From VGJV01 sp964646415 (GTDB lineage: Bacteria > Patescibacteriota > Minisyncoccia > UBA6257 > 2-01-FULL-56-20), in assembly GCA_964646415.1 (NCBI GenBank), contig CAZYEL010000015.1, positions 1 through 28,039 on the forward strand: DNA of 28,039 nucleotides. The letters run 5' to 3'. The position numbers and the translations under genes are program-made. Of the stretch, positions 7,473-13,999 are shown piece by piece (the stretch's first letter is position 1; every line of letters begins with the position of its first letter). A model generated the notes under the pieces. That model made no database searches. It was given only the letters and a program-made list of their open reading frames with translations, and had not been told where the DNA came from.

Positions 7473-8609
7473 TTATCGCCCCACCATCCTCCCCATCTCT
7501 TCCAGGATTTTTGCGAGTGCGGCGGTGATTGAAGCCATATCGGAATTGCGGTTCAGCGCTTCTGCGGAAGGGGGCGCGACGCACTGATATTGCCCGCCTC
7601 CGGCGGAAGAGAAATCACATACTTTTCCTGAGGTGGCGCAATTTTCGTACACTGCAGGGCCGTTCGTTTCGCTGCAGACGCTTGCCTGGCACGTTGCCGC
7701 AGTTTGGTATTTCATCACCTGGGTGGAAGGCGAGCCGGAGGAGCAAAACGTGGCACCCGCCCAGGAGGGCGCGCCGCATTGCGAATCGGTGGAGCATCCG
7801 CCGGCAGTGAACGTTATCGTTTTCGTGGTGATTTGCCCCGCGGAGTCGATTGCCTTGATGGTGACGGAATGGTCTCCGGCGGTGGAGGGTACCAGTGTGC
7901 GATACCGTTCGGCGCAGCTTGTGGCGCCGGTGTTGCAGCCGAATATCGCGGTTTCCGCAGTGGTCATGGTGGGCATCGTGTATCCGCCGTACGTGATGTC
8001 TTTGTCGTCGGTGATATTTACATTGAGAAATGCGCGAAGGCCCGCATACATGGTACCGCCGCTTGCGGGAGTGACCGATGCGGTGACGGAGGGGGGAGCG
8101 TCGTTTGCGACGGTAGTGCCGGCAGGAGCAGTGATGCTGAACGCGGCGCTGTCGCTAAAGTTACTCGCATTCCCTCCGTTCAGCCGTGCGAGCGTGAGCG
8201 GTCCCACGCGTTCCACTTGCTCGATGGCCTGCGTTCCTTGCCAGCGGCGCACCGCTTGCTCGGTGCGGGGACCAAAATATCCCGTAATAAGCCCCTCGGG
8301 ATAAATTGCCGTGTCCCGCGCGAGGAATTCCTGAAGCCGCCGCACGTCATCGCCGCTCATCCCGAGAGAGAGCGGGCGCGCGAACTGCGGCGTTGAAGTT
8401 GCCGTCGCGGCGGGAGCGGGAACACCTCGGGAAACCCCCAACTCTCCGCGGAGTTCCGTTACCTGGGTTTGGAGTGCCTGAATCTGCAGGAGAAGTTCCT
8501 GGATTTACCGCTGGAGCGCTTCCGTGCTTATCTCCTCTGCGCGCGCAGAGGAACATGCGCCCGCTGTGGCGAGCAAAACTGCAATAGTGGAGAGAAGGAG
8601 TTTCTTCAT
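7473..8609 (-). pseudogene. Secreted peptidoglycan-binding-domain protein with an in-frame ochre stop
   Basis: From the ATG at 8609 the minus strand encodes a clear Sec signal peptide (MKKLLLSTIAVLLATAGAC, then SSARA), followed by EEISTEALQR and TAA (codon 35, 8505-8507). The same frame then continues without a break. It gives a short coiled-coil segment (IQELLLQIQALQTQVTELRG) and a Pro/Ala linker, then a PG_binding_1 domain (LSLGMSGDDVRRLQEFLARD onward). The rest is a long Thr/Ser-rich extracellular part with about ten Cys, and the protein ends EEMGRMVGR. One base change (CAA Gln to TAA) explains the break; the coiled-coil register suits Gln there. It could be a real nonsense mutation, a sequencing error or strain variation. 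Without the stop the product would be 378 aa. Confidence 0.8.
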
Positions 8610-8620
8610 CACTTTTTAGA

Positions 8621-8629
8621 AGTATAGCA
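8621..8629 (-). promoter_or_regulatory. Extended -10 promoter of the secreted-protein gene
   Basis: The minus strand reads TGcTATACT, with 11 bases between the hexamer (8621-8626) and the ATG at 8609. The message would have a leader of only a few bases. The intact promoter and signal peptide argue that the gene was active until recently. Confidence 0.5.
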
Positions 8630-8649
8630 AACTTGCTTTTCCCGATATG

Positions 8650-8679
8650 TTGACCGTGCCGTGTAGGCAGGAGTAGTAT
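8650..8679 (+). promoter_or_regulatory. Promoter ahead of the stem-loop and the split small gene
   Basis: TTGACC (8650-8655), an 18-base spacer and TAGTAT (8674-8679). Transcription would begin at about 8686, right at the base of the long stem-loop. Confidence 0.5.
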
Positions 8680-8687
8680 CAGCGTAA

Positions 8688-8758
8688 GCCGAGCAGTGAA
8701 AACTCGACCATCGCCAAAGGCGATTGTTGAAGTGCAAGTCGAGTTTCTACTGCTTGGC
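8688..8758 (+). ncRNA. Long stem-loop, candidate structured leader or small RNA
   Basis: Arms 8688-8708 and 8738-8758 (21 bases each) pair almost completely, starting GCCGAGCAGT against ACTGCTTGGC. There is one G-U pair and a two-base mismatch. An inner hairpin, ATCGCC AAA GGCGAT, occupies 8710-8724. The predicted transcription start coincides with the outer base of the stem. No T-run follows, so it does not look like a simple terminator. It may be a 5' leader element of the gene at 8832 or an independent small RNA. I cannot assign it to a known family. Confidence 0.5.
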
Positions 8759-8831
8759 AAGTTAATTTGAAAACTGAAACTGGATTTTCGGAAACTACAG
8801 ATATAACCAAAAAGAAAGGAGATAGTATAGT

Positions 8832-8910
8832 ATGGAACAAATGATGGCGCAGGAGTTGAGTCAAGCGCCGCAGCAGGAATTCGAAGCGTATGAGCTTCTT
8901 GCGCGATGTT
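8832..8910 (+). pseudogene. 5' fragment of a small gene cut by the IS
   Basis: A good Shine-Dalgarno sequence (AAAGGAGA at 8815-8822) precedes the ATG at 8832. The frame reads MEQMMAQELSQAPQQEFEAY, then ELLARC, before entering the insertion sequence at 8911. If translated onward it would end inside the IS at a TAA at 8970-8972. I infer it is the beginning of the gene whose Fis-type end lies at 10007-10215. The two halves are not joined by a visible target-site duplication, so they could instead come from different genes. Confidence 0.5.
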
Positions 8911-8913
8911 GGG

Positions 8914-9891
8914 TTAAGGGAACTTTCGTGTTGGTTTTTCTCTCGTCGGTCGCTTCAAATGTGAGAGGATAACGGACACGAGCGTTTTCTTCTGGGAGAG
9001 GTGGAGTCCCCGATGCCGCCGCAGCCCTTCGGCAAGGGCGGTATTCACCCATCCTTCCACAAGGTTGGTGGTATTGGGACATCCCGGATAGTCGAGGTAG
9101 GTGAAGAGGTCAGGCAAGGCGCGCCGCACGATGCCGCGCACGCTCCGGAGTTTTCGGTGGACATGCTCTCCCGATTCGTTCCTCTCGGCAAACACTTTTT
9201 CATATTGTTTCTCCCATATGCGATGGAGCATTCTCCAATGGTCCCGCTCCTCGAGCGCGGCGATGTGTTTCAGTCGGTATAGCAATTCCAATATATCCCG
9301 TCCTGCCTGCTCCTTCGGAGTTCGGGAAAGACAGTGGATCACGAGGGACACCATATGGAAATGGCACCGCTGGAAGGCGGTATGGGGCCAGTGCCGTTTC
9401 ACGAAGCGGGACATGCCTTTGTGCCCGTCCGCCACCACCACCTCGGGAGGGGCGAACCGCACGAGGAAGCTATACCACGTCCCATAGCATTCATCCGAGG
9501 CAAACTGCCAGAAGATGCGGTCATGTTCATCCACCGCAATCAGGGCGCAGAGTTCGCTTCCATGGATGAATTTGGCATCCACGATGAGGAGTTCTGCCTT
9601 GAGTTTCTGCGGGTTTGGGCCGTTGGGATTCTGATGGAAGAACCGCCTGAATTCTTTGGAGAGTGCGCGGCGAGTCACGCCATATCGCTTCGCGATGGCA
9701 TCCTTGCTCTCGACCCCGGTGAGCCATGCGACAGGGCGGTCATACTCGTGGCGGCGGCGGGTGTCCACGCGATGGATAATGTTCGCCTTCTTGCAGACCG
9801 GGCAGAAATACCGCTCCGTCCCGGCCTTCGTCCTCCCATGCCGCCGCATCCGCTGCCCGCACGCCTCGCACCGTTTATTATGTTTTTGCAT
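8914..9891 (-). CDS. IS256-family transposase, variant zinc-binding type
   Basis: This 325-aa DDE transposase has an N-terminal zinc ribbon (C8, C11, C30, C33) followed by a helix-turn-helix (about 60-85). The catalytic core has D105 in LIVDAKF, D155 in VVVADGHKG and Glu in NLVEGWVN at about 285. The RCHFH motif (C176-H179) after the second Asp is characteristic of IS256/MULE enzymes. The frame is open to a TTG at 9903, but the ATG at 9889-9891 lies directly after a 9-bp hairpin and is preferred. The last codons fall in the left terminal repeat, so the repeat encodes the PTRKFP tail. The gene appears intact, so the element may be active. Confidence 0.93.
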   Translation of the reverse strand: MQKHNKRCEACGQRMRRHGRTKAGTERYFCPVCKKANIIHRVDTRRRHEYDRPVAWLTGVESKDAIAKRYGVTRRALSKEFRRFFHQNPNGPNPQKLKAELLIVDAKFIHGSELCALIAVDEHDRIFWQFASDECYGTWYSFLVRFAPPEVVVADGHKGMSRFVKRHWPHTAFQRCHFHMVSLVIHCLSRTPKEQAGRDILELLYRLKHIAALEERDHWRMLHRIWEKQYEKVFAERNESGEHVHRKLRSVRGIVRRALPDLFTYLDYPGCPNTTNLVEGWVNTALAEGLRRHRGLHLSQKKTLVSVILSHLKRPTREKPTRKFP

Positions 9892-9892
9892 G

Positions 9893-9918
9893 AAGATAGA
9901 CAACGCGATGTCTATCTT
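9893..9918 (-). promoter_or_regulatory. Hairpin covering the transposase start region
   Basis: AAGATAGAC (9893-9901) and GTCTATCTT (9910-9918) form a perfect 9-bp stem with an 8-base loop. It ends one base before the transposase ATG on the minus strand. It would hide the ribosome-loading region in any transcript that reads in from outside the element, a control known from other IS elements; here that role is inferred. Confidence 0.6.
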
Positions 9919-10006
9919 TCCGCCAACTCAGACGAAAGAGTTCGATACTATCAAGCGTTTGCGTCTGTTCTGCGCCGGAAAAAACACACCGAAGTTCCCT
10001 TAACCC

Positions 10007-10215
10007 AAAGTTCCCCAATCGATGTGCTCGCGGCCGAATTTGCCGCGTGTGCCGAGGGAGGATCTCTCGATGAAATGATGCAGCATGTTGAACGTGCGAT
10101 TATTGAAGCTGCGCTCCGGCAACACGGCGGCAATCAGACGGAGGCAGCAGAACAGCTGGGGCTTACCCGGCATTCGCTGGGATATCGGATACGGCGCGAG
10201 AGGATGGAAGAGTAG
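10007..10215 (+). pseudogene. Fis-type HTH protein, 3' part interrupted by the IS
   Basis: The frame after the IS end encodes SSPIDVLAAEFAACAEGGSL and then a typical Fis/NtrC C-terminal domain (HTH_8). Its helix ERAIIEAALRQHGGNQTEAA leads into the helix-turn-helix AEQLGLTRHSLGYRIRRERM, and the stop is at 10215. No natural start with a ribosome site lies between the IS and the domain. The frame is open backwards only through the IS (to 9334), which is chance. It is probably the C-terminal half of the gene beginning at 8832. Fis-type domains bind DNA as dimers in nucleoid or regulatory proteins. A GTG at 10024 might give a shortened product. Confidence 0.7.
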
Positions 10216-10224
10216 AGCTCACAT

Positions 10225-10263
10225 CAAAGAGGCCAACGGCACACATTGCCCGTGGCCTCTTTG
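10225..10263. terminator. Terminator between the HTH fragment and greA
   Basis: CAAAGAGGCC at 10225-10234 pairs with GGCCTCTTTG at 10254-10263, and further bases ACGG/CCGT extend the stem inside. It can serve both converging genes. Confidence 0.7.
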
Positions 10264-10267
10264 CATT

Positions 10268-10783
10268 TCATCGAATCTCGAGAATGCGGTATATGCGCGT
10301 GCCATTCTCCGTAGCGATTTTTACCACGTCGCCTTTCTTCCGGTGCATGAGTGCCTTGCCGAGCGGGGAGAGGTGCGAAATGGAACCTTTGTCCGGATTG
10401 GTTTCGTGGGGGCCGAGGATTTGAAACGTGATTTGTTTGCCACTCGCCTCAAGCACCACCGTTGAGCCGAGTTCCACGATTCCCGAGGTATTTTGCCTCT
10501 CGTCGATAATTTGCACCCGTTTCAGCCGCGCCTCGATGCTCCAAATCTGATTGTGCGTTCTCCGAAGCTGGGACTTCGCTTCCTTATATTCCGCGTTCTC
10601 GCTCCGGTCGCCGTAGGCAGCGGTGCGCGCGGTCTCCGCAATAAGCGCGGGGAGCGAAGTTTTCAAACGCGCGTGTTTGTCTTTGAGCCGCCGGAGGCCG
10701 TCTTTGGTGAGATACAGCGGGCCATCTTGTGGTGAGCCCGTCGAACCATCGTCCCGTTTTTGTGGCGCACGAAATGTTCGCAT
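10268..10783 (-). CDS. greA: Transcription elongation factor GreA/GreB
   Basis: Gre factors enter the RNA polymerase secondary channel and stimulate cleavage of backtracked RNA. The 171-aa product has an N-terminal coiled coil whose tip carries the expected acidic pair in GDRSENAEYKEAK (about residues 60-72). A C-terminal FKBP-like domain begins near GIVELGSTVVLEASG and contains SPLGKALMHRKKGD. The frame is open to 10852, but the ATG at 10783 gives a start close to the normal domain. The first 23 residues (RTFRAPQKRDDGSTGSPQDG) are not part of the usual fold, and part of them is encoded by a short dispersed repeat at about 10729-10748. Confidence 0.92.
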   Translation of the reverse strand: MRTFRAPQKRDDGSTGSPQDGPLYLTKDGLRRLKDKHARLKTSLPALIAETARTAAYGDRSENAEYKEAKSQLRRTHNQIWSIEARLKRVQIIDERQNTSGIVELGSTVVLEASGKQITFQILGPHETNPDKGSISHLSPLGKALMHRKKGDVVKIATENGTRIYRILEIR

Positions 10784-10837
10784 GGCTTTTCCATTGTACC
10801 CCACTTTCTTATTTCCTTGGTTTAAGGTACGATTGCA

Positions 10838-11112
10838 TAGAGCCCATTTCAAAACCCATTCCAGCCGCGATACGGATTGATTTCTGCGAAGGCAAGGAGC
10901 GACGACGAAGGTGTACCGTGCGGTACTCCGAGGAGGAGCGACGCCGCAATCGTCCTGAAATCAGCCGTATCCCGAAGGGTTGCGCGCAGTTCACTGTCCT
11001 GCGGCGTTCCTCCTCGGAGCTGTGCCACAGGCACTAATCTCCTCATCGCGCCTTGCAGGAACAATGAAATGCGCTGCAACGCGACGCGGAAGGAGTTTTG
11101 AAATGGGCTCTA
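10838..11112. mobile_element. MITE-like element with 18-bp perfect inverted ends
   Basis: TAGAGCCCATTTCAAAAC (10838-10855) is the exact reverse complement of 11095-11112. The outer TA on both sides could be a TA target duplication, leaving 16-bp repeats starting GAGCCC. Inside are a second inverted pair (CTCCGAGGAGGA near 10926 against TCCTCCTCGGAG near 11009) and a small palindrome, GTACCG TG CGGTAC. The 275-bp unit contains no convincing gene; the ORFs across it are low-complexity. It separates greA from the cold-shock gene and probably carries or displaces their promoters. A non-autonomous derivative of a TA-inserting transposon is the likeliest explanation. Confidence 0.65.
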
Positions 11113-11164
11113 ATGTTCGGATCACGGAGACGTAGTCGGGTTTCTGGATTAAAACAACAATCAT

Positions 11165-11380
11165 ATGAAAGGAACAATCAAGACGCTTACGGAAAGGGGC
11201 TTTGGTTTCATTGCGCGCGAGGGCGCGGCGAAAGACCTTTTCTTTCACTCCAAAGAATTGCAGGGCGTGGCGTTCGACGAGTTGAAAGTGGGCGACGCTG
11301 TCACTTTTGAAGTTGTCGAGGGCGAGAAAGGCCCGAGCGCCACGGGCGTGGCGCGTGATGAGAGTGGTGCGAAGGCGTAG
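11165..11380 (+). CDS. Cold-shock domain protein
   Basis: A 71-aa single cold-shock (OB-fold) domain binding single-stranded RNA or DNA. RNP1 is seen as RGFGFIA (residues 11-17) and RNP2 as DLFFHSKEL (about 24-32). The C-terminus ends GPSATGVARDESGAKA. The start is an ATG 53 bases beyond the MITE end; AACAACAATCAT precedes it, without a Shine-Dalgarno sequence. Whether it is cold-inducible cannot be told from the sequence. Confidence 0.95.
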   Translation: MKGTIKTLTERGFGFIAREGAAKDLFFHSKELQGVAFDELKVGDAVTFEVVEGEKGPSATGVARDESGAKA

Positions 11381-11415
11381 GGAATATCGTAGAGTGTCTA
11401 CGTACCGACTTTTAA

Positions 11416-11446
11416 AACCCCGTCCCGCCATTGGCGGGACGGGGTT
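11416..11446. terminator. Strong GC hairpin between convergent genes
   Basis: AACCCCGTCCCGCC (11416-11429) pairs perfectly with GGCGGGACGGGGTT (11433-11446) around an ATT loop. No long T-run follows, but the position between the cold-shock gene and the convergent gene at 11453 fits termination. Confidence 0.75.
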
Positions 11447-11452
11447 CGCGGT

Positions 11453-11857
11453 TTATTCCGTCGCTTCGGGAGTGAGTTGCCTGTAAATCTCGCCGGTCAG
11501 TTTTCTGAACAATTCGCGCTTTTTCCAGAAAGAGTTGCTTTCGGAGACATCGTTGATTTTTATCCGGTTCAACTCAATAAGCACCGCGTAGCGGTTATGG
11601 CCCAAATCAACACCCGAGGTGTCGTGCGCATCTTCAAGCCCCTGATAAATCTGTTTCAAGTGGTTGTATTTGTTGGGGATGTTAAGCTCCCGATTGGACT
11701 TGAGGCGGGACGAGAGACCCTTCGCAAGCGAGGCATTTGTTTCAATATGCTCCACAAAGTCGTGGATAGCTACGAAGAAGTCGAAGCTTGCAGGCGTTGC
11801 CGTGATTTTCTGGAACTTCTTGTCCAAGCCGGTTTTTACCTTCGTGGATACTGCCAT
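11453..11857 (-). CDS. Conserved-looking hypothetical protein
   Basis: A 134-aa soluble, mainly helical protein that I do not recognise. It is Lys/Asn-rich and has no membrane segment. Notable stretches are FDFFVAIHDFVEHIETN (about 25-41) and GHNRYAVLIELNRIKINDV (about 85-103), the latter strand-like. It lies 41 bases downstream of the ATP-grasp gene on the same strand and may be cotranscribed with it. The strand choice is supported by the terminator just past its stop codon. Confidence 0.7.
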   Translation of the reverse strand: MAVSTKVKTGLDKKFQKITATPASFDFFVAIHDFVEHIETNASLAKGLSSRLKSNRELNIPNKYNHLKQIYQGLEDAHDTSGVDLGHNRYAVLIELNRIKINDVSESNSFWKKRELFRKLTGEIYRQLTPEATE

Positions 11858-11898
11858 AGGTTCATTCTACCATGCATATGCCAGAATAGCGATTTTTC

Positions 11899-12834
11899 CT
11901 ACGCATTCTCAATATGCGCCACAAGGATTTCGATGAACGAATTCCTGCAGTCGAACCCGGGCCACGGGAACGCCGTGTGGCCGTTTAGTTCAAAAAGGCG
12001 GGGGCCGGAAGCGGTTATGCCGATATCCATCGAGTACATTGGTTTCGGAAAACGCGCGATTATCTTTTTATGCACCGCTTCATAGAAAGAGATAATCTCT
12101 TTCGGGAGAGTGCGCACCGATAGTTCGCGAATTGTCGCGCCTCGCTGATAGCTCGCGATGCGGCTTCCCGGCTCCGGAATGCGCACATGAGTAAGCGCTA
12201 TTTTTTCGTTAATCGTCACGAGCCGGAGGTCGTGATACGAATCGCAAATCGAGGGCATCCCGTTTTTCGTGTCTACAAATTCCTGGACAAGCGCGCCCTT
12301 TGCAATATCCGTTTTCATTTCTTCATTGAGCGCAGCTTCGCTTTTTTCAAAAATCCGCACTCCTGTCCCGTTTGTGCCCGTGTTGGGTTTGAAGACAACG
12401 GTGTCGGTAGGGATGCGCTCGACCGCGGAGAGGTATTCCGCTTCCGTGGCTACGGGGATGGCGAGGGGCGAAAATTCGCGGAGGTATTCGTACATATCCT
12501 GTTTCGACGCGCAAAACTTTTTAAAGGCGGGCGTGTTCGTTATGCGTGCGCGAAGCGCGGTGAAACCTTCCTGCGGGATATTCCCGAGGTTGTAAATTGC
12601 GTCGGCGGTTGCGTGCGTGGGAGAGGGGAACAATGCCTCATTCTTGTATTCATAGACCGGCGCGAAGACGTCGCCCCCGCGATAACTCCCGGCGTCGTAG
12701 GCGAAAAAAAGATTGTGCCGCGCCGCAAGCGCCCGCGCGAGTTGGTTATATATTGCTCCTTTATGATATTCTGGCGTGAAAGTTTCCCTCTGCGAGCTTT
12801 TGAGCCATATCACCACATTTTGCCGAGGAGGCAT
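11899..12834 (-). CDS. ATP-grasp family ligase (RimK/glutathione-synthetase-like)
   Basis: The 311-aa protein has the ATP-grasp pattern. The nucleotide-binding segment VVFKPNTGTNGTGVRIFEK (about 147-165) has the Lys and the glycine loop. The strand DLRLVTINEKIALTHVRIP is followed by an Arg-rich substrate segment. The metal-binding end is YSMDIGITASGPRLFELNGH, with the Asp, Glu and Asn expected for Mg ions. Such enzymes join a carboxylate to an amine using ATP. The substrate is unknown: members make glutathione, modify ribosomal protein ends or build peptides. The N-terminal third (1-110) is less typical. Confidence 0.82.
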   Translation of the reverse strand: MPPRQNVVIWLKSSQRETFTPEYHKGAIYNQLARALAARHNLFFAYDAGSYRGGDVFAPVYEYKNEALFPSPTHATADAIYNLGNIPQEGFTALRARITNTPAFKKFCASKQDMYEYLREFSPLAIPVATEAEYLSAVERIPTDTVVFKPNTGTNGTGVRIFEKSEAALNEEMKTDIAKGALVQEFVDTKNGMPSICDSYHDLRLVTINEKIALTHVRIPEPGSRIASYQRGATIRELSVRTLPKEIISFYEAVHKKIIARFPKPMYSMDIGITASGPRLFELNGHTAFPWPGFDCRNSFIEILVAHIENA

Positions 12835-13026
12835 CTTTAAAGGGTATCATGGAAAGACATCTCCGAAACGGTGGGCAGAGATTTGCCTTGTGTATCTGCA
12901 TATTGTTTTCCCGCCGCTATTATAGGTATGAAGTTCGCGGCAAAGATAATTGTGTGCTCGTCTGGCTCTCGTACTTATATCGAGGGTTGGTCCTTGCTAT
13001 TTCATCTGCAAAATTGATATCAACGA

Positions 13027-13054
13027 CGAGCCCTGGAAGGGCTCGTTTATTTTA
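13027..13054 (+). terminator. Terminator upstream of the riboflavin kinase gene
   Basis: ACGAGCCCT and AGGGCTCGT form a 9-bp stem with a small loop, followed by TTTATTTT. It would end transcription coming from upstream before the riboflavin genes, or act as an attenuator. Confidence 0.65.
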
Positions 13055-13064
13055 TGGACTTCGG

Positions 13065-13070
13065 TATAGT
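13065..13070 (+). promoter_or_regulatory. -10 of a leaderless riboflavin operon transcript
   Basis: TATAGT lies exactly 6 bases before the ATG at 13077, so the transcription start should coincide with the start codon. The -35 is weak. Confidence 0.5.
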
Positions 13071-13076
13071 AGCTTT

Positions 13077-13427
13077 ATGAACGTGTTCTTCGAAGTGACG
13101 GGGGTTGTGGTGCGGGGCAAGGGGGAGGGGCGTGCATTGGGATTTCCCACGGCGAACGTGCCTTGCCTGCCAACGCTTCCGGGAGGTATCTACCGGGGAG
13201 AAGTCCTTCGGGGGAAAACCATGTATCCGGCGGCAATCTATAAGGAGGAGAATAAGGAAATAGTCGAAGCGCACCTTCTCGACTTTACGGCGGATATATA
13301 CGGAGAAACGCTCACGATTACGGCGCACGAAAAAATCCGCGATGTGGCTGCATTCACGACGCGGGACGGGTTGATTGTGGCAATCCAAAAAGACATCGCC
13401 TACATAAAAAAATGTTTACGGGGATAA
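13077..13427 (+). CDS. Stand-alone riboflavin kinase domain
   Basis: The 116-aa protein matches the kinase domain of bifunctional RibF without the FAD-synthetase half. The motif GRALGFPTANV (about residues 19-29) carries the Thr and Asn of the PTAN metal/ATP site. It is followed by GGIYRGEV, the Tyr-Pro-Ala strand MYPAAIY, and VEAHLLDF with the conserved Glu, then DIYGE. It should convert riboflavin to FMN. Homology starts at MNVFFEVTG; the open frame upstream to 12849 crosses a terminator and is ignored. It is the first gene of a three-gene block, and its last 16 bases overlap the riboflavin synthase gene. Confidence 0.88.
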   Translation: MNVFFEVTGVVVRGKGEGRALGFPTANVPCLPTLPGGIYRGEVLRGKTMYPAAIYKEENKEIVEAHLLDFTADIYGETLTITAHEKIRDVAAFTTRDGLIVAIQKDIAYIKKCLRG

Positions 13428-13996
13428 TAACGGCGACGGGAAGGGTGAAGCGCGCGGTGAATCGCAGCGGCAGTTGCGTGGTGCATATCGGGAAACCCAC
13501 CGACTGGAAATTGGCGCGAGGAGAGAGCGTGGCGGTGGACGGTGTCTGTTCCACGGTGCGGCGGTGCGGTGCGGATTATTTCGCGGTGGAATATATGCCG
13601 GAGACCCTTGCGAAGACGACGGCGGGTCGTTTTGCGAGGGGGGACGTGGTAAACTTGGAGCGTTCTCTCCGGCTCGGCGCTCGGCTCGGCGGGCACCTCG
13701 TGCAGGGGCATGTGGACGCCACCGGCGCAGTTCGGGAAGTGAAGAGCAAGGGAAATTCGCGCGTGGTCATCATCCTGTTTCCGGCGCGGCTGAAGAAACT
13801 GATTGCGCCCAAAGGCTCAATTTGCATAAACGGCGTAAGTCTTACGGTGGTCAAGGCCGGAAAAGGGTGGTTCAGCGTATCGCTGGTGAGCTATACCTTG
13901 CGGCACACGAATCTGGCAATGCTCAAAAAGGGAATGTTGGTGAATGTAGAGGTGGATATGCTCGCGCGCCACCTTGCGGCGCTCCTCGGAAAATAA
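13412..13996 (+). CDS. ribE: Riboflavin synthase, alpha chain
   Basis: The enzyme dismutates two lumazine molecules into riboflavin and the pyrimidine precursor. The 194-aa chain shows the typical duplicated lumazine-binding barrels. The first begins MFTGII and has GESVAVDGVCSTV (about 37-49). The joining segment LGGHLVQGHVD (about 93-103) leads into the second barrel with GSICINGVSLTV. The order and length fit the family. The start overlaps the kinase gene by 16 bases, so translation is probably coupled; three bases separate its stop from the lumazine synthase start. Confidence 0.95.
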   Translation: MFTGIITATGRVKRAVNRSGSCVVHIGKPTDWKLARGESVAVDGVCSTVRRCGADYFAVEYMPETLAKTTAGRFARGDVVNLERSLRLGARLGGHLVQGHVDATGAVREVKSKGNSRVVIILFPARLKKLIAPKGSICINGVSLTVVKAGKGWFSVSLVSYTLRHTNLAMLKKGMLVNVEVDMLARHLAALLGK

Positions 13997-13999
13997 TTC

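Larger units (their letters stand above)
8911..10006. mobile_element. Complete IS256-like insertion sequence (IS1249 / Zn-binding variant)
   Basis: The 1,096-bp element has perfect 15-bp terminal inverted repeats (GGGTTAAGGGAACTT at 8911-8925, reverse complement at 9992-10006), followed by further imperfect similarity. One intact transposase gene fills it on the minus strand. The bases just outside the ends (gcgatgtt on the left, aaagttcc on the right) do not form the 8-9 bp duplication expected for IS256-type insertion. Either the duplication was lost or the flanks were exchanged by recombination with another copy. Confidence 0.88.
12835..13076. other. Intergenic region ahead of the riboflavin genes
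   Basis: The 242 bases hold no confident gene. A 29-codon frame (12928-13017, starting MKFAAKIIVCSSGSR) begins just after a TATTAT at 12918-12923. It is followed by a terminator-like hairpin at 13027-13054. The layout, short ORF then terminator then riboflavin genes, would fit a leader peptide or a small RNA. I see no FMN riboswitch core. Confidence 0.35.

Noticed and set aside
9334..10006. Plus-strand frame through the IS joined to the Fis-type domain
   Set aside because: It is antisense to the transposase, and the fusion with the HTH domain is a chance frame.
8903..10014. Target-site duplication around the IS
   Set aside because: Left gcgatgtt and right aaagttcc do not match in any 8-9 bp register.
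12835..13076. FMN riboswitch ahead of the riboflavin genes
   Set aside because: None of the conserved FMN-aptamer segments, such as the AGGGGCAGGG-type or GCCGACAGT-type blocks, could be found.
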